Shown: positions 1-9,327, counted from the first letter of the stretch. The stretch: DNA of 64,000 nt from Amycolatopsis benzoatilytica AK 16/65 (GCF_000383915.1 NZ_KB912942.1:2773195-2837194), one strand, 5' to 3'. Numbers and translations are program-made. The notes: generated by a model not told the origin, from the letters alone.

Positions 1-962
1 ATCGGCAGCAGCCGAACGCCGGACGTCGTCGCTGTGACGCCCTGGACGTACTGCATGTACGTCGGAAGGTAGGACAGCGCGCCGAGCATCGCGAATCCGA
101 CCACGAAGCTCATGATCCCGGCGACGGTGAAGACCGGATTCCGGAACAGTCGCATCGGCAGCATCGGCTCCGGCGCGCGCAGCTCCACCGCGACGAACGC
201 GCCGACAAGCACGAGCGAGCCGACCGCCATGCCGATGATCACCGGTGAGCCCCACGGGTAGGTGGTGCCGCCCCAGCTCGTGACGAGGATCAGGCCGGTG
301 GAGGCGAGGCCGATCAGCAGGATGCCGAGGTAGTCGATCACCGGTTTGACCGCCGCCCGCACGCTCGGCATCGCGGACGCGGCGACGGCCAGCACCACCA
401 CGGCGAGCGGGATGTTGACGTAGAACGCCCACCGCCAGGAGAGATGGTCGACGAACAGCCCGCCCAGCATCGGCCCGGCGACGGTCACCACGCCGAACAC
501 CGAGCCGAGCGCGCCCTGGTACTTGCCGCGTTCGCGCAGCGGGACGACGTCGGCGATCAGCGCGGTGGAGGTGACCATCAGCCCGCCGCCGCCGAGGCCC
601 TGCACCGCGCGCCAGACGATCAGCCAGGTCATGCTGTCGGCGAAGCCGCAGAAGAACGAGCCGGCGCCGAACACGATCACCGAGAGCTGGAACATCAGCT
701 TGCGGCCGAACAGGTCGCCCAGCTTGCCGACGACCACCGTCATGATCGTCTCGGCCAGCAGGTACGCGGTCACCACCCAGGACAGGTGCCCGGCGCCGCC
801 GAGGTCGCCGACGATGGTGGGCAGCGCGGTGCCGACGATCGTCTGGTCGAGAGCGGCGAGCAGCATGCCGAGCAGGACCGCGCCGAACACCGCGTGCACC
901 TTGCGCCGGGACAGCCCGGCCGGCGCGGACTGGTCGCGGACTGCCTCCGCCGTGGCCGTCAT
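1..962 (-). CDS. MFS drug-efflux transporter (DHA2/EmrB-QacA family), C-terminus cut by window edge
   Basis: Proton-driven multidrug exporter of the inner membrane with probably 14 TM segments. Reading the minus strand from ATG at 962 gives MTATAEAVRDQSAPAGLSRR, then TM1 with LGMLLAALDQTIVGTALPTI, the DHA2 signature. Later come the loop GKLGDLFGRK, a WRAVQGLGGGGLM segment (motif C-like) and the WRWAFYVNIP block. About 320 residues are visible. The frame stays open to base 3, so the last third of the protein lies outside the window. A strong GGAGGAG ribosome site sits 5-6 bases before the ATG. The family is certain. The substrate cannot be told from sequence. Confidence 0.92.
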   Translation of the reverse strand, partial: MTATAEAVRDQSAPAGLSRRKVHAVFGAVLLGMLLAALDQTIVGTALPTIVGDLGGAGHLSWVVTAYLLAETIMTVVVGKLGDLFGRKLMFQLSVIVFGAGSFFCGFADSMTWLIVWRAVQGLGGGGLMVTSTALIADVVPLRERGKYQGALGSVFGVVTVAGPMLGGLFVDHLSWRWAFYVNIPLAVVVLAVAASAMPSVRAAVKPVIDYLGILLIGLASTGLILVTSWGGTTYPWGSPVIIGMAVGSLVLVGAFVAVELRAPEPMLPMRLFRNPVFTVAGIMSFVVGFAMLGALSYLPTYMQYVQGVTATTSGVRLLP

Positions 963-1343
963 CCGGCTCCTCCTCGCGCCTCGCCGGGCCGCCCCCGGCC
1001 GGTCCACGTAAGCACTTCCGTCCACTGTGGAATAGCCGCCCGGCCGGGGCGTCGCCCGTTCCGGTGAACCGCCCTCCCCCGACCGGGCGGCCGGACGACG
1101 CGGGGATCGTCGTTCCGGTCGCCGGGAACCCGAATGGGCCGCCGCCGGTGCCCGAAAGTCACCGTCCCGTCCCTCCACAGTGGAGCTTCCGCGGGTTCGG
1201 CCCGCAGGTCCAGGGCGATTTTCGGGCTGTCAAATCGAAAACGCCCGATTCGCCGGATTCGATCATGGTGATCTGCGGCACACCTTAAGTTCTTCCTAGG
1301 TGTGCTGCGTCACGCGCCGCGGTGCCGCTAGCGTCTCGCAACC
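963..1343. other. Intergenic region between divergent MFS and amino-acid permease genes
   Basis: About 380 bases without a convincing gene. It must hold the promoters of both flanking divergent genes. Short GC-rich frames here show no domain and no coding-type third-position bias. The last 60 bases before 1344 are less GC-rich (around ACACCTTAAGTTCTTCCTAGG) and are the likeliest promoter stretch for the permease. No clear operator dyad was found. Confidence 0.5.
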
Positions 1344-2735
1344 ATGGAATCCACAGTGGTCGCCAAAGAGGGCGACAACTACACGAAGGCACTCGGCAAC
1401 CGCCAAGTGCAGATGATCGCGATCGGCGGGGCGATCGGGGTCGGGCTCTTCCTCGGCGCGGGCGGCCGGCTCCACGACGCGGGGCCGTCGCTGGTCCTTT
1501 CCTACGCGCTGTGCGGCGTCGCGGCGTACTTCGTGATGCGGGCGCTCGGCGAACTCGTGCTGCACCAGCCCAGCTCCGGCAGCTTCGTCACCTACGCCCG
1601 GAAGTTCATCGGGCCGTGGGCCGGTTTCGTGTCCGGCTGGATGTACTGGCTGAACTGGGCGATGACCGGGATCGCGGAGATCACCGCGGTCGCGATCTAC
1701 GTGCACAAGTGGCTGCCCGGCCTGCCGCAGTGGATCACCGCGCTGGTCGCGCTCGGCGTGCTGATGGCGGTGAACCTGCTCAGCGTCAAGCTGTTCGGCG
1801 AGCTGGAGTTCTGGTTCTCCGTCGTCAAGGTGCTGGCGATCATCGTGTTCCTGGTGACCGCGATCGGCCTGGTGCTGGCCGGCGCGAACATCGGCGGCAC
1901 CACCGCGGGCGTGCACAACCTCACCGACCACGGCGGGTTCTTCCCGGCCGGAGTCGGCATCGCGCTGATGACCCTGCAGGCGGTCGTGTTCGCCTACTCC
2001 GCCATCGAGGTCGTCGGCATCGCGGCCGGCGAGACCAAGGACGCGCGCAAGGTGCTGCCGAAGGCCATCAACGGCGTCGTGTGGCGGATCGGCGTCTTCT
2101 ATGTCGGTTCGGTGCTGCTGCTGGCGATGCTGATGCCGTGGCCGTTCTACAACGGCAGCGAAAGCCCGTTCGTCACGGTCTTCTCGCGGCTGGGCATCGG
2201 CGGCATCGGCGACGTGATGAATGCGGTCGTGCTCACCGCGGCGCTTTCGTCGTGCAACTCCGGCCTCTACTCCACCGGCCGCATCCTGCGCGCGCTCGCC
2301 GACAACGGCGAGGCGCCGAAGTTCGTCGGCAAGATGAACTCGCACCACGTCCCCTACGGCGGAATCCTGTTCACGTCCGTCGCCTACGTGCTCGGCGTGG
2401 TGCTGAACTACCTGGTGCCGAAGGAAGCCTTCGACATCGCGACCGCGGTCGCGTCGCTCGGAGTGGTCGCCACTTGGGCGACGCTCGTGTACTCGCAGAT
2501 GCGGATGCGCCAGGCGGCGCTGCGCGGCGAACTCGAACGACCGAGCTACCGGATGCCCGGCGCGCCGTACACCGGCTGGGCCACGCTCGGATTCCTGGCA
2601 CTGGTCATCGTGCTGATGGGCTTCTCGGACGGTGCCGAGAAGATCGCGTTCTACTCGATCCCGGCGATCGTCGTGGTGCTGGCGATCGGCTGGCGGATCG
2701 TGTCCCGCAAGCAGCAGGCGCGCACCAGCGCCTGA
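1344..2735 (+). CDS. ansP: Amino-acid permease, AnsP (L-asparagine) / AAT family
   Basis: Secondary amino-acid:proton symporter of the APC superfamily, AAT subfamily, with 463 residues and 12 predicted TM helices. The N-terminal block IGGAIGVGLFLGAGGRL, followed by MRALGELVLHQPSSGSF and WMYWLNWAMTGIAEITA, matches the pattern of mycobacterial and enterobacterial AnsP more closely than CycA or GabP. The substrate is therefore probably asparagine, but related neutral amino acids are possible. The start ATG at 1344 has no good ribosome site. It fits the short cytoplasmic N-tail normal for this family. The gene is monocistronic and ends in a strong terminator at 2775-2816. Confidence 0.85.
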   Translation: MESTVVAKEGDNYTKALGNRQVQMIAIGGAIGVGLFLGAGGRLHDAGPSLVLSYALCGVAAYFVMRALGELVLHQPSSGSFVTYARKFIGPWAGFVSGWMYWLNWAMTGIAEITAVAIYVHKWLPGLPQWITALVALGVLMAVNLLSVKLFGELEFWFSVVKVLAIIVFLVTAIGLVLAGANIGGTTAGVHNLTDHGGFFPAGVGIALMTLQAVVFAYSAIEVVGIAAGETKDARKVLPKAINGVVWRIGVFYVGSVLLLAMLMPWPFYNGSESPFVTVFSRLGIGGIGDVMNAVVLTAALSSCNSGLYSTGRILRALADNGEAPKFVGKMNSHHVPYGGILFTSVAYVLGVVLNYLVPKEAFDIATAVASLGVVATWATLVYSQMRMRQAALRGELERPSYRMPGAPYTGWATLGFLALVIVLMGFSDGAEKIAFYSIPAIVVVLAIGWRIVSRKQQARTSA

Positions 2736-2774
2736 CCGGACGGGCGCGCTCCTACCCCGCATGCGCGCCCCCTC

Positions 2775-2816
2775 CCGGCAGGTCGCTCCGATACCCCGGA
2801 GCGGCCTGCCGGTTTT
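2775..2816 (+). terminator. Rho-independent terminator of the permease gene
   Basis: Arms 2775-2790 and 2797-2812 pair over 16 positions with a single G-U, around a 6-base loop, followed by TTTT. It lies 39 bases after the ansP stop and directly before the stop of the convergent gene at 2820, so it may act on both strands. Confidence 0.85.
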
Positions 2817-2819
2817 GCT

Positions 2820-3281
2820 TCACCAGAGCGGGAAGTCGACGCCGCGCTCGGACTCCGGGCGCGGCCCGAAGATCCGCCGCTCGGCTTCCCCGATCCGCCG
2901 GTCGTTGATCGACGCCTCGCGCCTGCTCATCAGCCCGTTCGCGTCGAACTCCCACAGCTCGTTGCCGTAGCTGCGCCACCACTGGCCTTCGCCGTCGCGG
3001 CTTTCGTACTGGAAGCGGACCGCGATGCGGTTCTCCCGGAAGCCCCACAACCCCTTGCGCAGCGCGTAATCCCGCTCGCGTTCCCACTTCGCGGTGAGGA
3101 ACTCGACGATCGCCTCCCGGCCGGCGATGTGCACATCCCGATTCCGCCACACCGAATCCGGCGTGTAGGCCAGCGAGACTTTCCGCGGGTCCCGGGTATT
3201 CCATGCGTCCTCGGCGACCTGGACTTTCCGCAACGCCGCCTCCAGGTCGAACGGGGGAAACGGCGGGCGCGATTCGGTCAT
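2820..3281 (-). CDS. NTF2-like/SnoaL-fold protein of the DUF1348 family
   Basis: A 153-residue protein that spans the whole cone-shaped NTF2-like fold. The motifs [32 protein letters not shown] and [21 protein letters not shown] are characteristic of DUF1348 proteins. These are soluble and of unknown reaction. Relatives in the fold are small-molecule isomerases or hydrolases. It starts 12 bases after the stop of the upstream PPOX gene (3294-4202), so the two form an operon. Both face the CGNR regulator across a shared promoter region. The family is secure. The function is not known. Confidence 0.88.
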   Translation of the reverse strand: MTESRPPFPPFDLEAALRKVQVAEDAWNTRDPRKVSLAYTPDSVWRNRDVHIAGREAIVEFLTAKWERERDYALRKGLWGFRENRIAVRFQYESRDGEGQWWRSYGNELWEFDANGLMSRREASINDRRIGEAERRIFGPRPESERGVDFPLW

Positions 3282-3293
3282 GATCAGGTCCTT

Positions 3294-4202
3294 TCAGCTG
3301 ACGAGCGCGGGATTGCGCGGATCTGGCGTATGCGCCCTCTGCCGGGCCAAGGTCCGTCCGGAAGCGACTTCCCGCACGGCGAACCGGACGATCCGGCCGG
3401 TGCTTCCGTCGTCGCCGGGCCGGCCCGGCTCGCCCCACTCGATCGCGGCAGTGCCGGAAAGCTGCACGATGCGACCGGTCTCGAAGTCCGGGAAGAACAA
3501 CGCGGCCTCCGGGTTGGCGGCGATGTTGCCGAGGCTGTTGAACAGGTTGTTGCCCGGATAGTCGGGCCACCACACCGAATCACCGTCGACGCGGACGAAA
3601 CCGGGCGCGCCGCCGCGATGCGACGCATCCGCGCCATAGCCGGGGTTGATGGTGCCCAGGAAGAACGTGTCGGCGGCGCGGATGCGCTCGCGATCCGCCG
3701 CGCTCAGCGCCGTGTCCCGTCTCGTGGCGGCCGGCTCGGCTTCGAAGCTCAGTGTGCGCTGCTGGATGTATTGCGGGCAGTTCCCGTACGCCTGCTCGAC
3801 CTCCACGAGCAGCTGCTCGTCGGTGGCTTCGCGAAGCTCGCCGTTGATCCGGACCCGGCGGCGCGTGGCGAACTCGACGCTGATCAGGCCCAGCTTCTGC
3901 CCGGCCGCGAGCCCGTGCAGCGGATCACCGGCCGGAAGCCCGGCGCGCACCGAGAGCGTCGTCGCCGAGCGCGGCTCGAGGAAGCCGGGCGGACCGGCCA
4001 GCGGCGAAGTCCACAGCCGTCCGTCCACGGCACGGCCGGTGACCGCCAGGAAGGTCCGCTCCAGCAGGAATCCGGCCATGCCCGGGGAAAGCCCGGCCGG
4101 CTCGGCCATCTTGGACAGTCGCGCCGCCTGCTTCTCCACCCCCGCCGCGCGCTGGACGGCCAGCTCACCCGCGTGGAATCCCGCATCGGCCCGGATGCTC
4201 AT
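3294..4202 (-). CDS. Pyridoxamine 5'-phosphate oxidase (PPOX)-like flavin protein
   Basis: A 302-residue protein related to predicted FMN-binding split-barrel oxidoreductases. It reads as two barrel halves: residues about 50-150 (FLLERTFLAVTGRAVDGRLWTSPL) and about 180-290 (FFLGTINPGYGADASHRGGAPGFV ... NNLFNSLGNIAANPEAALFFPDFETG). The second half has the classic PPOX pattern of a substrate strand followed by N-N-x-F-N-S-x-x-N-I. I chose ATG 4202 because GGAGG lies 8 bases upstream. The longer open frame begins inside the divergent regulator gene. It is first gene of a two-gene operon with the DUF1348 gene and probably controlled by the CGNR protein. Substrate unknown. Confidence 0.85.
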   Translation of the reverse strand: MSIRADAGFHAGELAVQRAAGVEKQAARLSKMAEPAGLSPGMAGFLLERTFLAVTGRAVDGRLWTSPLAGPPGFLEPRSATTLSVRAGLPAGDPLHGLAAGQKLGLISVEFATRRRVRINGELREATDEQLLVEVEQAYGNCPQYIQQRTLSFEAEPAATRRDTALSAADRERIRAADTFFLGTINPGYGADASHRGGAPGFVRVDGDSVWWPDYPGNNLFNSLGNIAANPEAALFFPDFETGRIVQLSGTAAIEWGEPGRPGDDGSTGRIVRFAVREVASGRTLARQRAHTPDPRNPALVS

Positions 4203-4215
4203 GGACAACCTCCAT

Positions 4216-4294
4216 TTCTCACGGTACTCAGCGGGTTTTCCCGTGAGAAGCCTACGCGGGTGCTTCTCACGGATGCAAGCCGATTTATCCGTGA
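4216..4294. promoter_or_regulatory. Array of TTCTCACGG / ATCCGTGA operator-like repeats
   Basis: Between the divergent PPOX and CGNR genes the 9-mer TTCTCACGG (4216-4224) is followed by its exact inverse CCGTGAGAA (4241-4249). A third copy, CTTCTCACGGAT (4263-4274), pairs with ATCCGTGA (4287-4294). These are two inverted pairs built from one unit, sitting where both promoters must be. The likely ligand-sensing regulator is the adjacent CGNR protein, but this is inference. Confidence 0.6.
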
Positions 4295-4306
4295 TACGGT
4301 TCCAGG

Positions 4307-4873
4307 ATGGGGATGCTTCCGGACGAGGTCGCGCCGATCCGCCTGATGGCGACGGTCTGGGCCGACACCTCCGGCCTTCACGACGACCTCGCCAGCCGGG
4401 AGGGGCTCGACGCCTGGCTGTCCGAGGCCGGCGTTGGGAGCGAACCCAGTTCAGCCGCCGAACTCGCACTGGCGCGTCGGCTTCGCGATGCCGTGCGCCG
4501 CCTGGCCGCGCAGGTCACCGGGGACGAGCGGCAGACCGCGCATTCGCCGACCCGGGAACTGGCCGCCGCCCTCGGCGATCTGAACGACCTGGTCGCTCAC
4601 CTGCCGGTCCCCCAGTTGGCCTTCGTCGACGGAGCGCTCCGCGAAACCTCTTCGGCCGACAGCTCCGCCGTGGTCACCGCCTTAGCGCGCCTCGCCCGCG
4701 AATCGATCGCTCTTCTGGGCGGCCCGGACGCGGCGAAACTCCGCGCCTGCTACGCCCCGGGCTGCGTGCTGTACTTCATGAAGACGCATCCACGCCGCGA
4801 ATGGTGCTCGGTCACCTGCGGAAACCGGGCACGCGCCGCGCGGCATTACGAGAAGGTCCGTTCGACCCGCTGA
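4307..4873 (+). CDS. CGNR zinc-finger transcriptional regulator (ABATE domain)
   Basis: A 188-residue predicted DNA- or RNA-binding regulator. The N-terminal helical ABATE/DUF1470 region covers about residues 15-130. The C-terminal CGNR finger has Cys148, Cys153, Cys167 and Cys171, in the pattern CYAPGC ... REWCSVTCGNRARAARHYEK. It is divergent from the PPOX/DUF1348 operon across 104 bases that hold a repeated palindromic unit, so autoregulation and control of that operon are likely. ATG 4307 and ATG 4313 are both possible starts. Its last 62 bases overlap the end of the convergent TetR gene. Confidence 0.88.
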   Translation: MGMLPDEVAPIRLMATVWADTSGLHDDLASREGLDAWLSEAGVGSEPSSAAELALARRLRDAVRRLAAQVTGDERQTAHSPTRELAAALGDLNDLVAHLPVPQLAFVDGALRETSSADSSAVVTALARLARESIALLGGPDAAKLRACYAPGCVLYFMKTHPRREWCSVTCGNRARAARHYEKVRSTR

Positions 4874-5438
4874 CGGATCGGTCCAGCAGCTCCACCGCCG
4901 TCTCCGCGGCGCGGGTGAAGATGTCGTCCGCGATCCGCATTCCGGCCATCACCGCCGCACCCTCGTGCAGCAGCATGATTCGTTCCGAGGTCCGCTGCGG
5001 ATCGGCGCTTCCGGCATCCTCGGCCAGCTGGGCGAAGAATCCGAGCATCCAGCGTTTGCTGCCAGTCACCACCGCATACGCCGGATGCGCGGGATCGCTG
5101 ATCTCCGCGTGCGCGTTGATCATGCTGCAGCCTTTGCCGCCGTACTCCTTCGCCCACGCCGCCGAGGCGTCGAACGCTGCCCGCAGTCTCTCTTGCGGCA
5201 CCGGGCCGACATCCTCGAGCCTTTTGGCGAGAAACTCACGCCATCTCGCGTCGCGCGCCGACAGGTACTCGACGACCAGCCGCTCCTTCGAGCCGAACCG
5301 GTCGTAGAGCGTCTTCTTCGTGACGCCCGCCCGCGCGGCGATCACGTCAACGCCGACCGCGTGGATCCCGTTCTCGTAGAACAGCTCCTCGGCGGCCCGC
5401 AGCACCGCATATGCCTTGGGCGTCCAGTCGATGACCAT
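4812..5438 (-). CDS. TetR-family repressor of the adjacent EamA exporter
   Basis: A 208-residue repressor. The HTH lies at about residues 12-55 (LRAAEELFYENGIHAVGVDVIAARAGVTKKTLYDRFGSKE), followed by a ligand-binding domain with GKGCSMINAHAEISDPAHPA. That block resembles the C-terminal domain family of YxaF/LmrA-type repressors. ATG 5438 is used because the HTH begins right after it. A TACACT -10 box ends 6 bases upstream, so the mRNA may be leaderless. Two near-identical palindromes lie between it and the divergent transporter, so it probably represses both genes. It overlaps the CGNR gene tail by 62 bases. Confidence 0.9.
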   Translation of the reverse strand: MVIDWTPKAYAVLRAAEELFYENGIHAVGVDVIAARAGVTKKTLYDRFGSKERLVVEYLSARDARWREFLAKRLEDVGPVPQERLRAAFDASAAWAKEYGGKGCSMINAHAEISDPAHPAYAVVTGSKRWMLGFFAQLAEDAGSADPQRTSERIMLLHEGAAVMAGMRIADDIFTRAAETAVELLDRSVSGSNGPSRNAARRVPGFRR

Positions 5439-5448
5439 GGCCAGAGTG

Positions 5449-5495
5449 TATACCGATCTGTATAGTCCGCGCTTGTGAGTACACCGATCGGTATA
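5449..5495. promoter_or_regulatory. Paired TetR operators and divergent leaderless promoters
   Basis: TATACCGATCTGTATA (5449-5464) and TACACCGATCGGTATA (5480-5495) are two copies of the palindrome TATAC-N-GATC-N-GTATA with centres 31 bp apart, about three helical turns. The first covers the -10 region of the TetR gene and contributes the TATAGT -10 (5461-5466) of the exporter. The second lies inside the first codons of the exporter gene, so repression would work by roadblock as well as by promoter occlusion. Confidence 0.82.
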
Positions 5496-6602
5496 GTCGG
5501 CCGGGCCGCAGTGGGCGCGTTGTTCGTCGGATGCTGGTCGTCGGGCTTCGTGGGCGCGAAGCTCGGGGCCGCCGACGCCGCGGCGCCGACCGTGCTGATG
5601 TGGCGGTTCGTGCCGCTCGCCCTGCTGCTGGCCCCGTTCCTGCGGCGGATCCCGGCGCGCTCGGCGGCCCGGCACGTGGTGATCGGACTGCTTTCGCAGT
5701 CCGGCTACCTGCTCACTGTCTACTGGGCGATCGGCCAAGGCGTCAGCACTGGGACAACCGCGTTGATCGACGGCGTGCAGCCCTTGGTCGCCGCCGCGGT
5801 GGCAGGTCCGCTGCTCGGCGCCGCCGCGACCGGGCGGCAGTGGACCGGGCTGGTGCTGGGGCTGGCCGGGGTAGCACTGGTCAGCTGGTCGGATGCTGGA
5901 TCGTCCGCGCCGGGCTGGGCTTATCTGATCCCGTTCGCCGGCATGGCGGGTTTGGTCGGTTCGACCGTGCTCGAACGGCGGTCCGAGGTCCCGGTGGCCC
6001 CGGTGCAGGCACTGGCGGTCCATTGCGGCGCGTCGGCGGTCGTGTTCACCTTGCTGGCAGTCGTTTCCGGGACGGCGGCGCCTCCGTCGTCCGGCAGGTT
6101 CTGGTTCGCCCTGGCATGGCTGATCGTTCTGGCGACTTTCGGCGGGTACGGGCTGTACTGGCTGCTCGTCGCCCGGCTGGGGATGACCGCGGTGAACGGT
6201 TTGATGTTCCTGATCGCACCCGTGACGTCAGTGTGGGGCGCGGTGTGGTTCGGCGAACCGTTCACACTGCTGACCGGGGCGGGGCTGGGACTCGCGTTGA
6301 TCGCCGCGGGCATCGCGTCGGGCAGATCCCGCGGTGATGCGGAGGCGGGGCCTTCGGATTCTGACCGTTCCGCTGCCGCCGAGCCGGATCGCCCGCCGCG
6401 CGAGCCGCGGCAGCGACCGCTGCTCAACTGCCGTACCGCTGCTGCACCACCGACGGCGTCTCCAGGTTCTTCCCCGCCGCCATGTTCTGCGCGAGCCGCA
6501 GGTACTGCCCCTCCGCCCACATCAGCGGCGCCGCGCTCCCAGTCGGCCGCCCAAGCCCGAAACAGGACACGTCCGCGCGGTCCCACACCTGCTCGGGAAT
6601 GA
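5475..6602 (+). CDS. EamA/DMT-superfamily transporter (RhaT/YdcZ-like exporter) with run-on C-terminus
   Basis: A ten-TM drug/metabolite transporter. The two EamA repeats cover about residues 10-140 and 150-285, with [13 protein letters not shown] near the start, [20 protein letters not shown] in repeat one and [19 protein letters not shown] in repeat two. The start is GTG 5475. TATAGT lies 8 bases upstream and no ribosome site is present, so the transcript is probably leaderless. After the last helix (about residue 287) some 90 residues of Arg/Pro/Ala-rich low-complexity sequence follow. The last 60 are antisense to the convergent GH15 gene. This tail looks like a lost stop or run-on, not a domain. 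Substrate unknown, exporter of a TetR ligand likely. Confidence 0.85.
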   Translation: MSTPIGIVGRAAVGALFVGCWSSGFVGAKLGAADAAAPTVLMWRFVPLALLLAPFLRRIPARSAARHVVIGLLSQSGYLLTVYWAIGQGVSTGTTALIDGVQPLVAAAVAGPLLGAAATGRQWTGLVLGLAGVALVSWSDAGSSAPGWAYLIPFAGMAGLVGSTVLERRSEVPVAPVQALAVHCGASAVVFTLLAVVSGTAAPPSSGRFWFALAWLIVLATFGGYGLYWLLVARLGMTAVNGLMFLIAPVTSVWGAVWFGEPFTLLTGAGLGLALIAAGIASGRSRGDAEAGPSDSDRSAAAEPDRPPREPRQRPLLNCRTAAAPPTASPGSSPPPCSARAAGTAPPPTSAAPRSQSAAQARNRTRPRGPTPARE

Positions 6603-8700
6603 AGTACCCGTCGTTCGCCGAGTCCGCCATCGACTTCAGGTAGACCCCCGCCGGGCGGTTGTTCGCGAGTTCGTACTCGCCGCGCTCACCGGACAGGACC
6701 GGCCACAGCCGGCCGAACCGTTGCGGCCCGTTCGCCGGCCAGCCGGTGCACGCGGTGGTGCTTTCGCCGTAGTTGTCGTGCGGGTAGCGGTGGAAGTAGA
6801 CGTCGCCGTTCGGCAGGGTGACCTGCACCGGCGAGTTGCCGTCCGCGGCCGCCGCGGTCGGGGCGAGCGACTCGGACACTGCCGGGTCCGCGGGTCCGCG
6901 CACGCCGAGGCGGACCAGTTCGAGGTACCCGAAGTCGGTCACGTCGTGCTCGTAGTAACAGCCCTCGTCGAAGCAGATCTGCCCGGTGTCGTTCGGGTCG
7001 GTGCCCTTGTCCAGCCGCTCGTAGTAGGTGTGCCCGCCCCAGTAGCCGGACTTCGTGAGCGTCCAGGAGTCCAGCTGCGAGCGCCACGAATCCGCCGTCG
7101 ACTCCCACTGCTGCGCGGACGCGGTGTCGCCGTTCGCCCGCGCGATCGCCCCAGCGGTCACCAGCCCGGCCACCTCCGCCGCGATCGACGACGGCGACCG
7201 GCCGTACTGCTCCTCCCACCTCTCGGTGGTGGCGGGGCCGCTCGTGCGGATGTGCTCGGCGGTCACCTTCACCCGCGCGTAGGTCGACGCGTCGGTGAGG
7301 CCGGTCAGCCAGGCCAGCATGATCGCGTCGGAGTCCTGGTCGAGCTGCTCGCAACAGCCGAGCTGCTGCGGCGTCGCGCCCTGGACCCCGCTCACCGGGC
7401 TGTACCGCGGGAACGCGCCTGCCGGGTACGTGGTGCCATCTCCTTGTGTGGGCGCGGAAATCCACTGCGAGGCCCAGAGAAACTGCGCCATCCGCTTCGC
7501 CTGCGCCGCGTCGCCAGCCGCGAGCAACCCGGTCGCCTGTTGGTAGAGGTCGCGTCCCCAGACGCGGTGGTACCCGTCGTTGAGCGCGTCGCCGTTCACG
7601 ACGTCGCCCCACGGCGTGGACAAGCCCGCGACGCTCGCGCCGCGATGCGTTTTGTCCTCCGCCGCGTGCAGTGCCATCGCTGCGACGTAGTACGCGCGCC
7701 GCTGCTGGGTGTCGCCCGAAACCGTGCCGGGAGCCGGCTTCAGGCCGCCGAGATATCCCTCCCACCCTTGCCGGTACGCCTGTTCCAGCTGATCGAATCC
7801 GGCGCCCAGCGAGCCGTCCGCGGCCGCCGATGCCGCCTGCGCACTGTCTCCGTAGCCGAGCGCGACGGTGAACGTCGAGTCCTGGCCGACCGGAACCTGG
7901 CCGCACTGAACGACATTGCCCTTGGCGGTGGAGTCGAATTGGTTCGCGAGCGTCTTGTGGGCCCGCAAGTCTGCCAGGCAATCGCTGGCCGCTCCGGAGT
8001 ATCCGTTGTCGTGCGCCACGAACCCGGTCGACGCCCGCAGCGCCGAAGCCACGGTTTGCCGGGCCCCGAACAAGTCTTCGGTGTCGCTGGCGGTCAGCCC
8101 GGTGCCGTCCCAGGCCGCGGTGTCGTTCGCCGCGCCGCCCGCCATCGAGGGGTTCGCGAGCAGGTAGACCTGGTACTGACCCCCGTCGAGCGACTGGAAC
8201 CGGGTCCGGGTGACCAGCGTCGCGCGAGCGGAGTCGGTGACATAGGTCGTGGTGAGCCGGTAACGGCCGTTCTTCGCGGTGTTCGTGACGGTGTACTCGA
8301 GTGCTTTCTCGTCCGGCATCGAGACCGCGTGCGCCGTGTCGTCGCGTTCGAGGTCCACAAAGGACTTCCCGTCCGTGACGACGTACTGCATGTCCTGCAT
8401 GTTGGGCACGTCCGCCCGCGGATAGAACACTTCGGACGTGACTCCCCCGGCGACGGTGAACCACAACGGGCTCCCGGTGCCGGCCGCGGTCCCGAGCGCG
8501 GCCTTGTCGCCGGTGGTCCAGGAGGACGGCCCTCCGCAGCAGTCGCCCGGACTCCCGCCGGTCGCAGCCTGGTCCGCGACCGGTCCGCCCGCGCGATCCT
8601 GTCCCGCGGCGGAGCCGATGCCCTGGCCCGCCACCGAAATCCCGACCACCGCGACCACTGCCGCCGCCCAGCCCCACTTCCCAGCGCACATTGCGCACAT
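6424..8700 (-). CDS. Secreted GH15 glucoamylase/glucodextranase-like glycosidase
   Basis: An exported exo-acting alpha-glucan hydrolase of 758 residues. A signal peptide ([18 protein letters not shown]) is followed by a Glucodextranase_N/beta-sandwich domain (about 45-290), then the (alpha/alpha)6 GH15 domain. Hallmarks are [22 protein letters not shown], the [15 protein letters not shown] block with the general acid Glu, and IPEQVWD with the catalytic base Glu. It has several Cys near the N-terminus (MCAMC, DCCGG). Start ATG 8700 puts the hydrophobic core right after the N-region. ATG 8754 is an alternative with a longer N-terminus. It is divergent from ssb. Its 3' end overlaps the EamA run-on. 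Glucosidase class is secure, exact glucan is not. Confidence 0.9.
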   Translation of the reverse strand: MCAMCAGKWGWAAAVVAVVGISVAGQGIGSAAGQDRAGGPVADQAATGGSPGDCCGGPSSWTTGDKAALGTAAGTGSPLWFTVAGGVTSEVFYPRADVPNMQDMQYVVTDGKSFVDLERDDTAHAVSMPDEKALEYTVTNTAKNGRYRLTTTYVTDSARATLVTRTRFQSLDGGQYQVYLLANPSMAGGAANDTAAWDGTGLTASDTEDLFGARQTVASALRASTGFVAHDNGYSGAASDCLADLRAHKTLANQFDSTAKGNVVQCGQVPVGQDSTFTVALGYGDSAQAASAAADGSLGAGFDQLEQAYRQGWEGYLGGLKPAPGTVSGDTQQRRAYYVAAMALHAAEDKTHRGASVAGLSTPWGDVVNGDALNDGYHRVWGRDLYQQATGLLAAGDAAQAKRMAQFLWASQWISAPTQGDGTTYPAGAFPRYSPVSGVQGATPQQLGCCEQLDQDSDAIMLAWLTGLTDASTYARVKVTAEHIRTSGPATTERWEEQYGRSPSSIAAEVAGLVTAGAIARANGDTASAQQWESTADSWRSQLDSWTLTKSGYWGGHTYYERLDKGTDPNDTGQICFDEGCYYEHDVTDFGYLELVRLGVRGPADPAVSESLAPTAAAADGNSPVQVTLPNGDVYFHRYPHDNYGESTTACTGWPANGPQRFGRLWPVLSGERGEYELANNRPAGVYLKSMADSANDGYFIPEQVWDRADVSCFGLGRPTGSAAPLMWAEGQYLRLAQNMAAGKNLETPSVVQQRYGS

Positions 8701-8874
8701 GGTGCCCGGGCCCCCGTCGCCGGACAACAGCCGAACGGCGGGAACCGGACGCATCCGACACGTCCCACCCGATGGAGTGAGCGAGAAGCCCCGGAAACTG
8801 TCGTACCCGGATGGTCCCCTGATTCCCGGAAGCGGCGCCCGCCCCTGGGCCCGCCCGGAACCGAGGAGCGCCCC

Positions 8875-9327
8875 ATGGCCGGAGAAACCGTCGTCACCGT
8901 CGTCGGCAACCTGACCGCCGACCCCGAACTCGCCTTCACCCAGTCCGGTTCGGCGGTCGTGAATTTCACCGTCGCGAGCACGCCGCGCGTCTACGACCGG
9001 CAAACCAGCGAATTCAAGGACGGCGACCCGCTGTTCCTGCGCTGCAGCTGGTGGGGCGGCCCCGCGGAGAACGTCGCGGAAAGCCTGATGCGAGGTGCGA
9101 GAGTCGTGGTCCAGGGAAGATTGCGGCAACGCTCGTACGACACGAAGGAAGGCGACCGGAGAACGGTGGTGGAGTTGCAGGTCGACGAGGTGGCCGCGTC
9201 ATTGCGGTACGCCACCGCCAAGATCACGAAAGTCTCGCGCAACGGCGGGCAGGCCGCGCCGGCCGGAGACGGCTGGGCGACGGATGCGCCCGCCCCCGCA
9301 CTGGCGGGGGATGCGCCACCGTTCTAA
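8875..9327 (+). CDS. ssb: Single-stranded DNA-binding protein (second-type, SsbB-like)
   Basis: A 150-residue OB-fold protein. It begins [21 protein letters not shown], followed by [30 protein letters not shown] and [33 protein letters not shown], all classic SSB strands. The C-terminal tail is short and ends GDAPPF. It keeps the PPF tip used to recruit partners but is much less acidic than the usual DDEPPF tail. It stands alone, not between rpsF and rpsR, so it is probably the accessory SSB of actinomycetes (natural competence, sporulation or repair roles are known for such paralogues). GAGGAG is 8 bases before ATG 8875. Confidence 0.9.
   Translation: MAGETVVTVVGNLTADPELAFTQSGSAVVNFTVASTPRVYDRQTSEFKDGDPLFLRCSWWGGPAENVAESLMRGARVVVQGRLRQRSYDTKEGDRRTVVELQVDEVAASLRYATAKITKVSRNGGQAAPAGDGWATDAPAPALAGDAPPF

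Noticed and set aside
6334..9327. A 997-codon plus-strand frame covering the GH15 gene and ending with SSB
   Set aside because: Only the last 150 codons (from ATG 8875) are real. The rest is antisense to the GH15 gene, which has signal peptide, catalytic motifs and correct codon bias.
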